A stretch of 64,000 bases of DNA. Source: JAJDOD01 sp050299835 (lineage in GTDB: Bacteria > Pseudomonadota > Alphaproteobacteria > Rhodobacterales > Rhodobacteraceae). The position numbers and the translations under genes were made by a program. Below are positions 8,076-16,051 of the stretch, piece after piece (positions within the stretch are counted from its first letter, which is position 1; every line of letters starts with the position of its first letter). Where the stretch lies: positions 62,001 to 126,000 of the forward strand of contig JBNKWP010000006.1 in assembly GCA_050299835.1 (NCBI GenBank), in the 5' to 3' direction. A model generated the notes under the pieces. It ran no database searches, had not been told where the DNA came from, and worked only from the letters and a program-made list of their open reading frames with translations.

Positions 8076-9533
8076 CTGTTCGAGGCGCATAATATCATCG
8101 ACGGGCAGAAGGTCGCCTCTGCCGCGGGCGCCGCCTTCGAGCGTCGCGGTCCGGTCTCGGACGCCATCGTTTCGCGTGCGCCGGCGGGCCGTCAGGACGT
8201 GGCGCGGGACGCCGCCGGGTCTGCGGCCGCTGCATTTCCCGGCTGGTCGGCCACGGCTCCGGGCGACCGCATCGCCATTCTGGAATGTGCTGCCGCACTG
8301 ATGGAAGCGGGCGTCGAGGATGTCGTCGAAATCGCCTGCGCCGAGGTCGGATCGGCACCGGACTGGATTCGCTTCAACGTCACGCTGGCCGCAGGGATGC
8401 TGCGCCAGACCGCAGATTTCGCCGCGCCGCTTGCCTCCGACGACCAGCGGATCGACAACCACGTCCTGCGCCGCCGCCCGGCGGGCGTTGTCCTTGGCAT
8501 CGCGCCCTGGAATGCCGCCGTCACGCTTGCGACCCGCGCCGTGGCCGCGCCGCTGGCCTGCGGCAATACGGTTGTCCTCAAGGGCTCCGAATTGTGCCCC
8601 GCCACCCATGAATGGGTCGCCGGGATCATCAATTCCGCCGGTCTGCCGAGCGGCGTTCTGAACTACATCACCAACGCCCCCGATCATGCCGAGGAAGTGG
8701 TGGAGGCGCTGATCGCACATCCGGCGATCCGCCGGGTCAATTTCACCGGCTCGACGCGCGTCGGGCGTGAGATTGCCGTGGCTGCCGCGCGGCATCTGAA
8801 ACCCTGCCTTCTGGAGCTTTCCGGAAAGGGCACGATGGTTGTCCTCGCGGATGCCGATCTGGACGCGGCCGCGCGGGCGGCAGCGCATGGCAGTTTCTTC
8901 AACCAGGGCCAGGTTTGCATGTCGACCGAACGTATCCTTGTCGTGGACAGCATTGCCGACGCCTTCGCCGCGAAACTCCGCGCCGAGACCGAGGCGCTGC
9001 GCTCCCGGTCCGGCTGCGCCCCGCTCGGTACTCTCATCAGCCCCTCCGCCGCCGTCCGCATCGGCTCAATCGTGGAGGATGCGCTGGATCGTGGCGCGGA
9101 GCTTGTCACCGGCGGAGAACTGTCCGGCGGCGGCATCCAGCCGACCGTACTCGATCACGTCACGCCTGATATGCGGCTCTATTCCGAGGAAGCCTTCGGT
9201 CCCATCGCGGGCATCATCCGCGTGCGCGACCGGGAAGAGGCGCTCTCGGTCGCCAATGACACGGAATACGGGCTGGTTTCCTCGATCTTCACGGCGGACG
9301 TGGACGCAGCACTCGCCATGCTGAACGAGATCGAAACCGGCATCGGCCATGTGAACGGCTCGACCGTCGATGACGATCCGGCGATGCCATTCGGCGGCAT
9401 GAAGGCCTCCGGCTATGGCCGCTTCGGCGGGCTGGAGGCGATCCGCGAATTCACCGAATGCCAGTGGATCTCGATCCACGACACTGCCGCGGGCGATGGC
9501 CCCGGCGAAAACGATGTCTCACAGGGAGGATAG
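8076..9533 (+). CDS. NAD(P)-dependent aldehyde dehydrogenase (probable CTG start)
   Basis: An ALDH-superfamily enzyme that oxidises an aldehyde to the acid. Visible motifs are PWNAAV near the cofactor fold, FTGSTRVGR, LELSGKG (general-base Glu), and the catalytic cysteine in GQVCMST (Cys281 from this start). The first in-frame ATG or GTG is the GTG at 8199, which would remove the usual N-terminal strand. Translation in frame from 8076 gives the family-typical opening (IIDGQKVASAAGAAFERR) and a normal length of 485 residues. No ATG, GTG or TTG exists there; a CTG at 8076 follows AGGGAGG by five bases, so I take CTG as the start. Its stop is two bases before the binding-protein gene, pointing to one operon. 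The substrate is unknown. Confidence 0.85.
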   Translation: MFEAHNIIDGQKVASAAGAAFERRGPVSDAIVSRAPAGRQDVARDAAGSAAAAFPGWSATAPGDRIAILECAAALMEAGVEDVVEIACAEVGSAPDWIRFNVTLAAGMLRQTADFAAPLASDDQRIDNHVLRRRPAGVVLGIAPWNAAVTLATRAVAAPLACGNTVVLKGSELCPATHEWVAGIINSAGLPSGVLNYITNAPDHAEEVVEALIAHPAIRRVNFTGSTRVGREIAVAAARHLKPCLLELSGKGTMVVLADADLDAAARAAAHGSFFNQGQVCMSTERILVVDSIADAFAAKLRAETEALRSRSGCAPLGTLISPSAAVRIGSIVEDALDRGAELVTGGELSGGGIQPTVLDHVTPDMRLYSEEAFGPIAGIIRVRDREEALSVANDTEYGLVSSIFTADVDAALAMLNEIETGIGHVNGSTVDDDPAMPFGGMKASGYGRFGGLEAIREFTECQWISIHDTAAGDGPGENDVSQGG

Positions 9534-9535
9534 AC

Positions 9536-10738
9536 ATGGAACGCAGAACACTGTTCAGAACCGCGGCGACGCTCGCGCTTGCCGTTGGGCTTGGTGGCCC
9601 GGCGCTGGCGCAGGAGACGCTGAAAATCGGCGCGGTCGGACCCAAGACCGGCCCGCTTGCGGGTGGGGCCGCTGTTACCTTCTGGCCCAACGTTCAGCTC
9701 TGGGCCGAGGATGTGAACGGCGCGGGCGGTATCGATGTCGGCGGTACGAAGATGATGGTCGAGATCATTGAATATGACGACCAGACCAATCCCGGTGAGA
9801 CCATCAAGGCGGTGCAACGCCTTGCCACGCAGGACGAGGCCGATTTCATCCTCGCCCCCTATGGCACCGGGCTGAACATCGCTGCTGCGCCGATCTTCGA
9901 ACGCTACGGCTATCCGATGGTGACCCACACCGCGATCTCCGACCAGATCGAGGATCTGTCGAACAAGTTCCCGAACATGTACTTCCTTCTGGGCGGTGCC
10001 ACCGGCCTGTCCGGCGGTGTGGTCGAGGTGCTGTCGACCATGCGCGATGCGGGTGAGATCGGCAACTCTGTCGCGATGGTCAACGTCGCCGACGCCTTCG
10101 GCATCGAACTGGCCGAGGTCGGCAAGCCACAGCTTGAAGAGGCTGGTTTCGAAATCGTCTATGAAACCTCCTATCCGCTCGGCACACAGGACCTGTCGCC
10201 GGTCGTGAAGGGTGCGAAGGACGCCAACCCGGACGCCTTCGTCGCCTGGTCCTATCCGCCGGATACGTTCGGGCTGACCGAACAAGCGATGATCGAGGGG
10301 CTGAACACGAAAGCCTTCTACGTCGCCGTGGCCGCGGCCTTCCCGGCCTATGCCGGTCGCTTCGGTGAGGCGGCGGAAGGTGTGCTTGGGGCAGGGGGTG
10401 TCTATGCCGATGGCGATGCCTTCAAGGACTATGCCGCGCGCCATTTGGAAGTGACGGGGCAGGCCCCGGACTTCTGGGCCTCCGCCCCGGCCTATGCCTC
10501 CTTCGACATCCTGCGCCAGGCGATCGAAGGGGCAGGGACCACGGATAAGGCGGCAGTTGCCGAATACATCGCCAACAACAGCTTTGAGACGATCATCGGC
10601 CCGGTCGAATGGGACGAGAACAACTCGAACGCCAAATACTGGACCGTCGGTCAGTGGCAGGGCGGTGTCTTCAAGGGCGTCGCCTCCACCGGACGCGACG
10701 GCGCGGTGGAAGCCATGCCGAAATCCGGCTGGGAATAA
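9536..10738 (+). CDS. ABC importer periplasmic binding protein, branched-chain amino acid/amide type
   Basis: A 400-residue type I periplasmic binding protein of the LivK-like (HAAT) class. A signal peptide is evident: MERRTLFRTAATLALAVGL followed by a cut after ALAQ. The mature protein opens LKIGAVGPKTGPLAGG, the family's ligand-loop start. The ATG at 9536 is chosen because AGGGAGGA lies just upstream and the signal peptide begins there; an upstream in-frame ATG would only read through the end of the ALDH gene. It delivers substrate to the permeases and ATPases encoded next. Flanking aldehyde dehydrogenases suggest an aromatic or aldehyde-yielding compound rather than an amino acid, which is inference. 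Confidence 0.9.
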   Translation: MERRTLFRTAATLALAVGLGGPALAQETLKIGAVGPKTGPLAGGAAVTFWPNVQLWAEDVNGAGGIDVGGTKMMVEIIEYDDQTNPGETIKAVQRLATQDEADFILAPYGTGLNIAAAPIFERYGYPMVTHTAISDQIEDLSNKFPNMYFLLGGATGLSGGVVEVLSTMRDAGEIGNSVAMVNVADAFGIELAEVGKPQLEEAGFEIVYETSYPLGTQDLSPVVKGAKDANPDAFVAWSYPPDTFGLTEQAMIEGLNTKAFYVAVAAAFPAYAGRFGEAAEGVLGAGGVYADGDAFKDYAARHLEVTGQAPDFWASAPAYASFDILRQAIEGAGTTDKAAVAEYIANNSFETIIGPVEWDENNSNAKYWTVGQWQGGVFKGVASTGRDGAVEAMPKSGWE

Positions 10739-10748
10739 GAAACGCGAA

Positions 10749-10769
10749 GCCCCGGACCTGATCCGGGGC
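10749..10769 (+). other. intercistronic hairpin between binding protein and permease genes
   Basis: GCCCCGGA and TCCGGGGC form a perfect 8-bp stem with a 5-base loop. No U-run follows, so it is more likely a 3' stabiliser of the binding-protein message, or a partial stop, than a strong terminator. Confidence 0.5.
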
Positions 10770-10795
10770 CTCGCCCTCGCAGGACAAACGGCACA

Positions 10796-11662
10796 ATGGA
10801 CATCATCATCACCGGCCTTCTGCTTGGCGGCACCTACGCGCTGATCGCGATGGGGCTGAACCTGCAATATGGCATGGCGCGGATCATGAACCTGGCCAAT
10901 GGCGAGTTTCTTGTCGCGGGCGGCTTCGCGGCCTTCTGGTTCTGGACCGCCGCGCAGGTCAGCCCGCTCTTGACGCTCTTCCTCGTCGCGCCGCTCGCCT
11001 TCGCGGTGAACTGGCTGATCTACATCGTCATGCTGCGCCCGCTGGTCAGACGCGCCAGATCGCGCGGCCAGCTTGAGGTCGATGCCATCCTGACCACCTT
11101 CGGCCTCGCCTTCGTCTCCGTCGGTCTGATGCTGGCGGTGTTTGGCGGTGACTACTTCTCCTATTCCTACCTCGCCCGCCCCGTGACCATCCTTGGCGAC
11201 ACCTACGCCCAGAACCGCGTCGCGGCAGCCCTTGCCGCCGTCCTCATCTGCGGCGGCCTCTGGCTCTGGCTCACCCGCACCCGCGCCGGCATGTCGATCC
11301 GCGCAATCGCCGTCGCCCCCGACAGCGCCCGCCTCGTCGGCATCGACGTGCCCAAGATCTCCGCCCTCGCCTTCGCGCTCGGCGGCGCGGTGACGGCGGT
11401 CGGCGGCGCCCTGATCTCGTCCTTCTTGACGCTCGATGCCTCCACCGGCGTGCTCTTCACCCTGAAAGCGCTGGTCATCGTCATCATGGGCGGCGTGGGA
11501 GACGTGCGCGGCACCGTCGTCGCGGCCCTCCTCCTCGGCGTGCTGGAAACCTTCGTCGCCCGCCTGATCGACCCCGGCCTTACGCTGGCCGCCGCCTACC
11601 TGATGTTCGTCCTGATCCTCCTCTTCCGCCCCCAGGGCCTGTTCGGAAGGCGACAGACATGA
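10796..11662 (+). CDS. branched-chain-type ABC importer permease LivH-like
   Basis: A 288-residue integral membrane protein with about eight hydrophobic segments. It opens with the LivH-like GLLLGGTYALIAMGLNLQYG and has the cytoplasmic coupling region around AVAPDSARLVGIDVPK and the conserved GGVGDVRGTVVAALLLG near the end. It pairs with the LivM-like permease whose ATG overlaps its stop by four bases. Together they form the membrane channel of the importer. Confidence 0.9.
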   Translation: MDIIITGLLLGGTYALIAMGLNLQYGMARIMNLANGEFLVAGGFAAFWFWTAAQVSPLLTLFLVAPLAFAVNWLIYIVMLRPLVRRARSRGQLEVDAILTTFGLAFVSVGLMLAVFGGDYFSYSYLARPVTILGDTYAQNRVAAALAAVLICGGLWLWLTRTRAGMSIRAIAVAPDSARLVGIDVPKISALAFALGGAVTAVGGALISSFLTLDASTGVLFTLKALVIVIMGGVGDVRGTVVAALLLGVLETFVARLIDPGLTLAAAYLMFVLILLFRPQGLFGRRQT

Positions 11663-12594
11663 CCGCGACCGACTGGAAAGCCATCCTGATCTCCGCCGCA
11701 CTTCTCGCGGTCGCGGCCTGCCTGCCGCTGACCGGAGACGCGTTCCTGCTGACCCTCGGCATCACCATCGCCATGTACACGGTGCTCGCCACAAGCTGGG
11801 CGCTGTTCTCAGGCCCCACCCATTACATCTCTCTGGCGACAGCCGCCTTCTTCGGCCTCGGCACCTACACCACGGCCATCGGGATCGAAAACGGCCTGAA
11901 CTACTGGGCCACGCTGCCCATCGCCGCCATTCTGGGCGCGGTGCTTGCGGCGGTCGTCGGCCTCGCCACTCTGAGGCTCTCGGGCGTCTATTTCGTCATC
12001 TTCACCCTCGGCCTCGCCGAACTGGTCCGGCAATGCGTGACCTGGGTCCAGAACATCTCCGGCCAGAAGGGGCTCTATGTCCTGACCGACATCACCGAGG
12101 CGCATATCTACTGGCAACTCGTCGCGCTCGGCGGTCTCGTCTACCTCGCAGGCTGGGCGATCAACCGCTCCCGCCTCGGCTTCGCGCTCAGGATCATCGG
12201 CGATGACGAAGAGGTCGCCCGCCATTCCGGCATCAACACGGCACTGGCCAAGATCCTGCTCTTCATGGTCTCGGGCGCGGTGGCCGCCGTCGTCGGCTCC
12301 ATGCTCGCGCCGCGCTATATCTATATCGAACCCGCCATCGCATTTTCTCCCATGCTGTCCTTCCTTGTGGTCATCATGGCCCTTCTCGGCGGCACCGGAC
12401 GGCTCTGGGGCCCGCTCGTCGGTGTCATCCCCTTCATGCTGATCTGGGAGACGATCTCGGCCAGTTTCCCCAATCAGACGACGCTGCTTCTTGGCGCAAG
12501 CTTCCTCGTCATCGTCTACCTTTTGCCGCGCGGCTTCGTGGGTCTTCTGACCGACATCCGCAAACGCATGTCATCGCGGGACGCCTTCGCATGA
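11659..12594 (+). CDS. branched-chain-type ABC importer permease LivM-like
   Basis: A 311-residue membrane protein with about nine hydrophobic segments. LivM-like motifs are FGLGTYTTAI in the first half, LGFALRIIGDDEEVARHSGI (EAA-like coupling loop) and LLGGTGRLWGPLVG near the end. It overlaps the preceding permease and the following ATPase gene by four bases each, so the five transporter genes are translationally coupled. Confidence 0.9.
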   Translation: MTATDWKAILISAALLAVAACLPLTGDAFLLTLGITIAMYTVLATSWALFSGPTHYISLATAAFFGLGTYTTAIGIENGLNYWATLPIAAILGAVLAAVVGLATLRLSGVYFVIFTLGLAELVRQCVTWVQNISGQKGLYVLTDITEAHIYWQLVALGGLVYLAGWAINRSRLGFALRIIGDDEEVARHSGINTALAKILLFMVSGAVAAVVGSMLAPRYIYIEPAIAFSPMLSFLVVIMALLGGTGRLWGPLVGVIPFMLIWETISASFPNQTTLLLGASFLVIVYLLPRGFVGLLTDIRKRMSSRDAFA

Positions 12595-13328
12595 GAGCCG
12601 ACGCCCCCATCCTGTCCCTGCGGGGAGCCACCAAGCGTTTCGGCGGGCTGGTCGCGGTGAACGACATGGATTTCGACGTGACCGAGCATGAGGTTCTGGG
12701 CCTGATCGGTCCCAACGGGTCCGGCAAGTCCACGACACTCAATCTCATCTCCGGGGCGCTCAAGCCGACTTCGGGTGGAATATCCCTTCGGGGCACGCCA
12801 ATCGAACATCTGAGCGCCTCCGACATCGCCTGCAAAGGCATCGCCCGCACCTTCCAGCTTGTGAAGCTGCTGCCCTCGATGACCGTCCTCGACAATGTCC
12901 GCGCGGGTGCCGTCTTCGGACACCGCCGCCGCTGGGGTCGGGAGGCGGAGGAGCACGCGCAACGCATGCTCGACCTCGTCGGCCTCGGCAAGCGGGCCCA
13001 CGCCCATGTGGGCGAACTCACCTATATCGACACCAAGCGCGTCGAACTCGCCCGCGTCCTCGCCTCCGATCCGAAGATCCTGTTGCTGGACGAATGGCTC
13101 GCGGGTCTCAACCCGACCGAGCTGCAGGAGGGGATCGCGCTGATCAAGCGTCTGAGGGACGAAAACCGCACCATCATCCTTGTCGAGCACGTCATGGACG
13201 CTATCCGGTCGCTCTGCGACCGCTGCGTTGTCATGTCCTCGGGCGCGAAGATCGCGGAGGGCACACCGGATCAGGTGCTGTCCGACCCGGAGGTGATCCG
13301 GGCCTATCTGGGGGACGAGGATGAGTAG
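12591..13328 (+). CDS. branched-chain-type ABC importer ATPase LivG-like
   Basis: A 245-residue ABC ATPase. Walker A is GPNGSGKST (about 39-47) and Walker B is ILLLDEWLAGL. The signature segment before Walker B reads GELTYIDTKRVELARVL in place of the usual LSGGQ, a variation often seen in the LivG subfamily. The H-loop is LVEHVMDAI. The gene overlaps livM by four bases and lies 32 bp before the second ATPase. It is expected to form a heterodimer with the LivF-like subunit on the cytoplasmic face. Confidence 0.9.
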   Translation: MRADAPILSLRGATKRFGGLVAVNDMDFDVTEHEVLGLIGPNGSGKSTTLNLISGALKPTSGGISLRGTPIEHLSASDIACKGIARTFQLVKLLPSMTVLDNVRAGAVFGHRRRWGREAEEHAQRMLDLVGLGKRAHAHVGELTYIDTKRVELARVLASDPKILLLDEWLAGLNPTELQEGIALIKRLRDENRTIILVEHVMDAIRSLCDRCVVMSSGAKIAEGTPDQVLSDPEVIRAYLGDEDE

Positions 13329-13360
13329 TCGGATGAGCAATGCGACGAGGGCGGCGCACC

Positions 13361-14551
13361 ATGCTTGACGTCTCCAACCTCTCCGTCTCCTACGGCCAGC
13401 ACCGCGCCCTCGAAAGCGCCGCGCTCCGCGTCGGCAAGGGCGAAATTGTCGTCATCCTCGGCGCGAACGGCGCGGGCAAGTCCACGCTGCTCAAGGCCAT
13501 CGCGGGCATATCCGAAGGCCGCGTCACCGGCACCGCCACCCTCGACGGCGAGGACCTGATCGGCCGGAAGCCAAATCACATCGTCGAAGCCGGTCTGGCT
13601 CTCGTCCCCGAAGGTCGCGGCGTTTTTGCCGATCTGACGGTCCAGGAGAACCTTCTGCTCGGGGCCTATGCCGAACGCGCCCGTGACGAAGAAGCGGGAA
13701 ATCTGGATCGCGTCTTCACGCTTTTCCCCAAACTGGCCGAACGCCGTAAGCAGACTGTGCGCACCATGTCGGGCGGCGAACAGCAGATGGTCGCCATCGG
13801 CCGCGCCATGATGTCGAATCCGTCCGTCCTTGGCCTCGACGAACCCTCGCTCGGCCTCTCGCCGCTTCTGTGCAAGGATCTCTTTCAAAGCCTTCGGGCG
13901 GTGCGCGAGACGGGCCTCGGCGTGTTGCTGGTGGAACAGAATGCCCGGCAGAGCCTTAAAATCGCGGACAGGGGGTACCTCTTGGAAAACGGCGAGATCG
14001 TTCACGAAGGCACAGGCGAGGCATTGGCCCGCGATCCGGCGGTGCAAAAGGCCTATCTTGGCGGAGCCGCCGCGGCCGCCGCCAAACCCGCTGCCGCCCC
14101 GGTTCCGAAACCGACGCCGCGACCGGCCAGCGGACCGTCCCCCCGCGATATCGCGGCAGCGGCGTTGCAACAGGTCGCCGCCCCGAAACCCGCTGCCCCT
14201 GCATCTCCGCCGCCGACACCGGCTCCCGCACCCGTCACCAATGGTGCGACAAGGGAGCCTGCCTCACCAGTCGCCAAACCCGCGCCCTCTGGCTCCCCCG
14301 ACGTTGCCGATCTGGTCGCACGCGCCAGTGCGAAGGCGTCCCGCCGACCCAATGGTGCGCGTCCGAACGTCGGTGCGCACGCACCGACGTCATACCGACG
14401 CAACACCGACGTATTACCGACGTCCCGTTTTCAACCCGAAACACCCGATCTCGACCGGCCCTCCGCCGACCGTCTGCGATCCATTCTCGACGATATCGAA
14501 GCCGCCGCACGGCGAGCTGAAACCTACCGCCCGCCCGGAAGAAGGAGTTAG
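13361..14551 (+). CDS. branched-chain-type ABC importer ATPase LivF-like with long Pro/Ala-rich C-terminal tail
   Basis: Residues 1-235 are a complete LivF-type ABC ATPase: Walker A GANGAGKST, signature MSGGEQQMVAIGRAM, Walker B VLGLDEPSLGL and H-loop LLVEQNA. Normal LivF proteins end there. Here about 160 more residues follow, first a low-complexity stretch of Ala, Pro and Lys (about 235-315), then a short more ordered end (RPSADRLRSILDDIEAAARRAE). The ATG at 13361 opens directly into the ATPase fold; an in-frame ATG 21 bases earlier adds MRRGRRT and is less likely. The coding sequence of the tail contains a 24-bp palindrome and several ACCGACGT copies, so the tail may have grown by insertion of repeats. 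Confidence 0.88.
   Translation: MLDVSNLSVSYGQHRALESAALRVGKGEIVVILGANGAGKSTLLKAIAGISEGRVTGTATLDGEDLIGRKPNHIVEAGLALVPEGRGVFADLTVQENLLLGAYAERARDEEAGNLDRVFTLFPKLAERRKQTVRTMSGGEQQMVAIGRAMMSNPSVLGLDEPSLGLSPLLCKDLFQSLRAVRETGLGVLLVEQNARQSLKIADRGYLLENGEIVHEGTGEALARDPAVQKAYLGGAAAAAAKPAAAPVPKPTPRPASGPSPRDIAAAALQQVAAPKPAAPASPPPTPAPAPVTNGATREPASPVAKPAPSGSPDVADLVARASAKASRRPNGARPNVGAHAPTSYRRNTDVLPTSRFQPETPDLDRPSADRLRSILDDIEAAARRAETYRPPGRRS
14367..14390. repeat. 24-bp palindrome plus ACCGACGT copies inside the LivF-like tail
   Basis: ACGTCGGTGCG and CGCACCGACGT form a perfect 11-bp inverted repeat around CA. Further partial copies of the right arm (ACCGACG, ACCGACGT) follow at about 14394, 14405 and 14416. 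The array is inside a reading frame but could form a stable hairpin in DNA or mRNA. Confidence 0.6.
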
Positions 14552-14554
14552 AAT

Positions 14555-16030
14555 ATGCTCGATTCCCCATCCACATCGCCCAATATCAAGGGTCTCTATA
14601 TCGGAGGGTCCTGGGTCCCCGCCGCCCGCACCTTCGATGACCTAAACCCTTCGGATAACACGCTTTATGCCCGTGTGCCGGATGGCAGCGCGGCGGATAT
14701 GGAGCGCGCGATTGCGGCCGCGCAATCGGCCTTTCCGGACTGGGCGGCCAAGAACTTTCAGGACCGCGCCAAACTGCTTCTGAAGGTCGCCGAGGTCTGG
14801 GAAAGGCGGCAGGACGAGTTCATCAACGCGGTCATGTACGAAGGCGGCGGTTGGTACGGCAAAGGCGTCTTCGAAGCCGGCTTCGTCGCCGATATCTTCC
14901 GCAACGCAGCGTCCCTTTGTTATCAATCGGTTGGCGAGGTTTTGCCGTCTGCCGATGGCAAGGTTTCGATGGCCACCCGGTGGCCGCTCGGCGTCGTCGG
15001 TGTCATTTCGCCTTGGAACATGCCCGGTATTTTGACCTCGCGCGGCTATGCCGCCGCACTCGCCGCCGGGAACACGGTTGTTCTGAAACCGTCCGAGGAC
15101 ACGCCCTATTCCGGCGGTCTTTACCACGCCGAGGTGCTTGAAGAAGCCGGTATCCCTCCGGGTGTTTTCAACGTCGTCACCTGTTCGCGCGACAGCGTGG
15201 GCGAGGTCGGGGACGCGCTGATCGAAGATCCGCGCGTCAAGGGTATCTCGTTTACCGGCTCCACCGCCGTGGGCCGCCACATCGCGGCCAAATGCGGCGC
15301 TTACCTGAAGAAGGCCTGCGTCGAGCTGGGCGGCAAGGATTCGATGATCATCCTCGACGACGCCGACCTCGACCATGCCGCCCAGGCCGCCAATTTCGGC
15401 TCGTTCATGCACCAGGGCCAGGTCTGCATGTCGACCGAGAAACTGCTGGTTCACGAAAGCGTCTACCAGCCCTTCATGGAGAAGTTCCTCGCGCGCGCCG
15501 CGAAGCTGAAGACGGGCCATGTCAATGACAAGTCCAACACCATCGGCCCGATGGTCAACACCCGGCAGGCGCATCGCGTCAAGGCGCTGATCGACGATGC
15601 GGTCGCCAAAGGCGCGCATGTCGATCTGGGCGGCAAGACCTGGGAGAACTTCGTCGAGCCGACCGTTCTGTCCAACATAAACAACAGCATGGACATCTGG
15701 CATGACGAAACCTTCGGCCCCGTCGTCATGGTCTGCCCGTTTGGAACCGAGGACGAGGCGGTGGCGCTGAACAACGATACCGAATACGGGCTGACCGCCG
15801 CCGTCTGGACCGCGGACGAGGCGCGCGCCCTTCGTCTTGCGGGTCGGCTGGAAACCGGAATGGTCCATGTCAACGACCAGAATATCAACGACGAGGCCGT
15901 TGTGCCCTTCGGCGGTGTCAAGGCCAGCGGCGTGGGCCGCTATGGCGGGCGCTGGTCGCTGGACGCTTTCACGGAACTGCGGTGGATCACGCTGGAACGC
16001 GGTGGCCGCCATTACCCGCCGGTCTTCTGA
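14555..16030 (+). CDS. NAD(P)-dependent aldehyde dehydrogenase
   Basis: A 491-residue ALDH-superfamily enzyme. Motifs are ISPWNMPGIL (cofactor fold), FTGSTAVGRHIA, VELGGKDSM (general-base Glu) and the catalytic cysteine in GQVCMST (Cys291). It starts three bases after the stop of the LivF-like gene, with GAAGAAGGAG upstream, so it belongs to the same operon. It is related to but clearly distinct from the ALDH at 8076: both share the GQVCMSTE context typical of vanillin/benzaldehyde-type dehydrogenases. I infer that the operon imports a compound that is converted to one or two aldehydes. Confidence 0.92.
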   Translation: MLDSPSTSPNIKGLYIGGSWVPAARTFDDLNPSDNTLYARVPDGSAADMERAIAAAQSAFPDWAAKNFQDRAKLLLKVAEVWERRQDEFINAVMYEGGGWYGKGVFEAGFVADIFRNAASLCYQSVGEVLPSADGKVSMATRWPLGVVGVISPWNMPGILTSRGYAAALAAGNTVVLKPSEDTPYSGGLYHAEVLEEAGIPPGVFNVVTCSRDSVGEVGDALIEDPRVKGISFTGSTAVGRHIAAKCGAYLKKACVELGGKDSMIILDDADLDHAAQAANFGSFMHQGQVCMSTEKLLVHESVYQPFMEKFLARAAKLKTGHVNDKSNTIGPMVNTRQAHRVKALIDDAVAKGAHVDLGGKTWENFVEPTVLSNINNSMDIWHDETFGPVVMVCPFGTEDEAVALNNDTEYGLTAAVWTADEARALRLAGRLETGMVHVNDQNINDEAVVPFGGVKASGVGRYGGRWSLDAFTELRWITLERGGRHYPPVF

Positions 16031-16051
16031 GCGGATCGAAGGAGAGAAATC

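Noticed and set aside
9413..11701. 762-codon minus-strand open frame across the importer genes
   Set aside because: It lies antisense to three clear importer genes; the composition (Gly, Asp, His, Arg rich) has no domain character.
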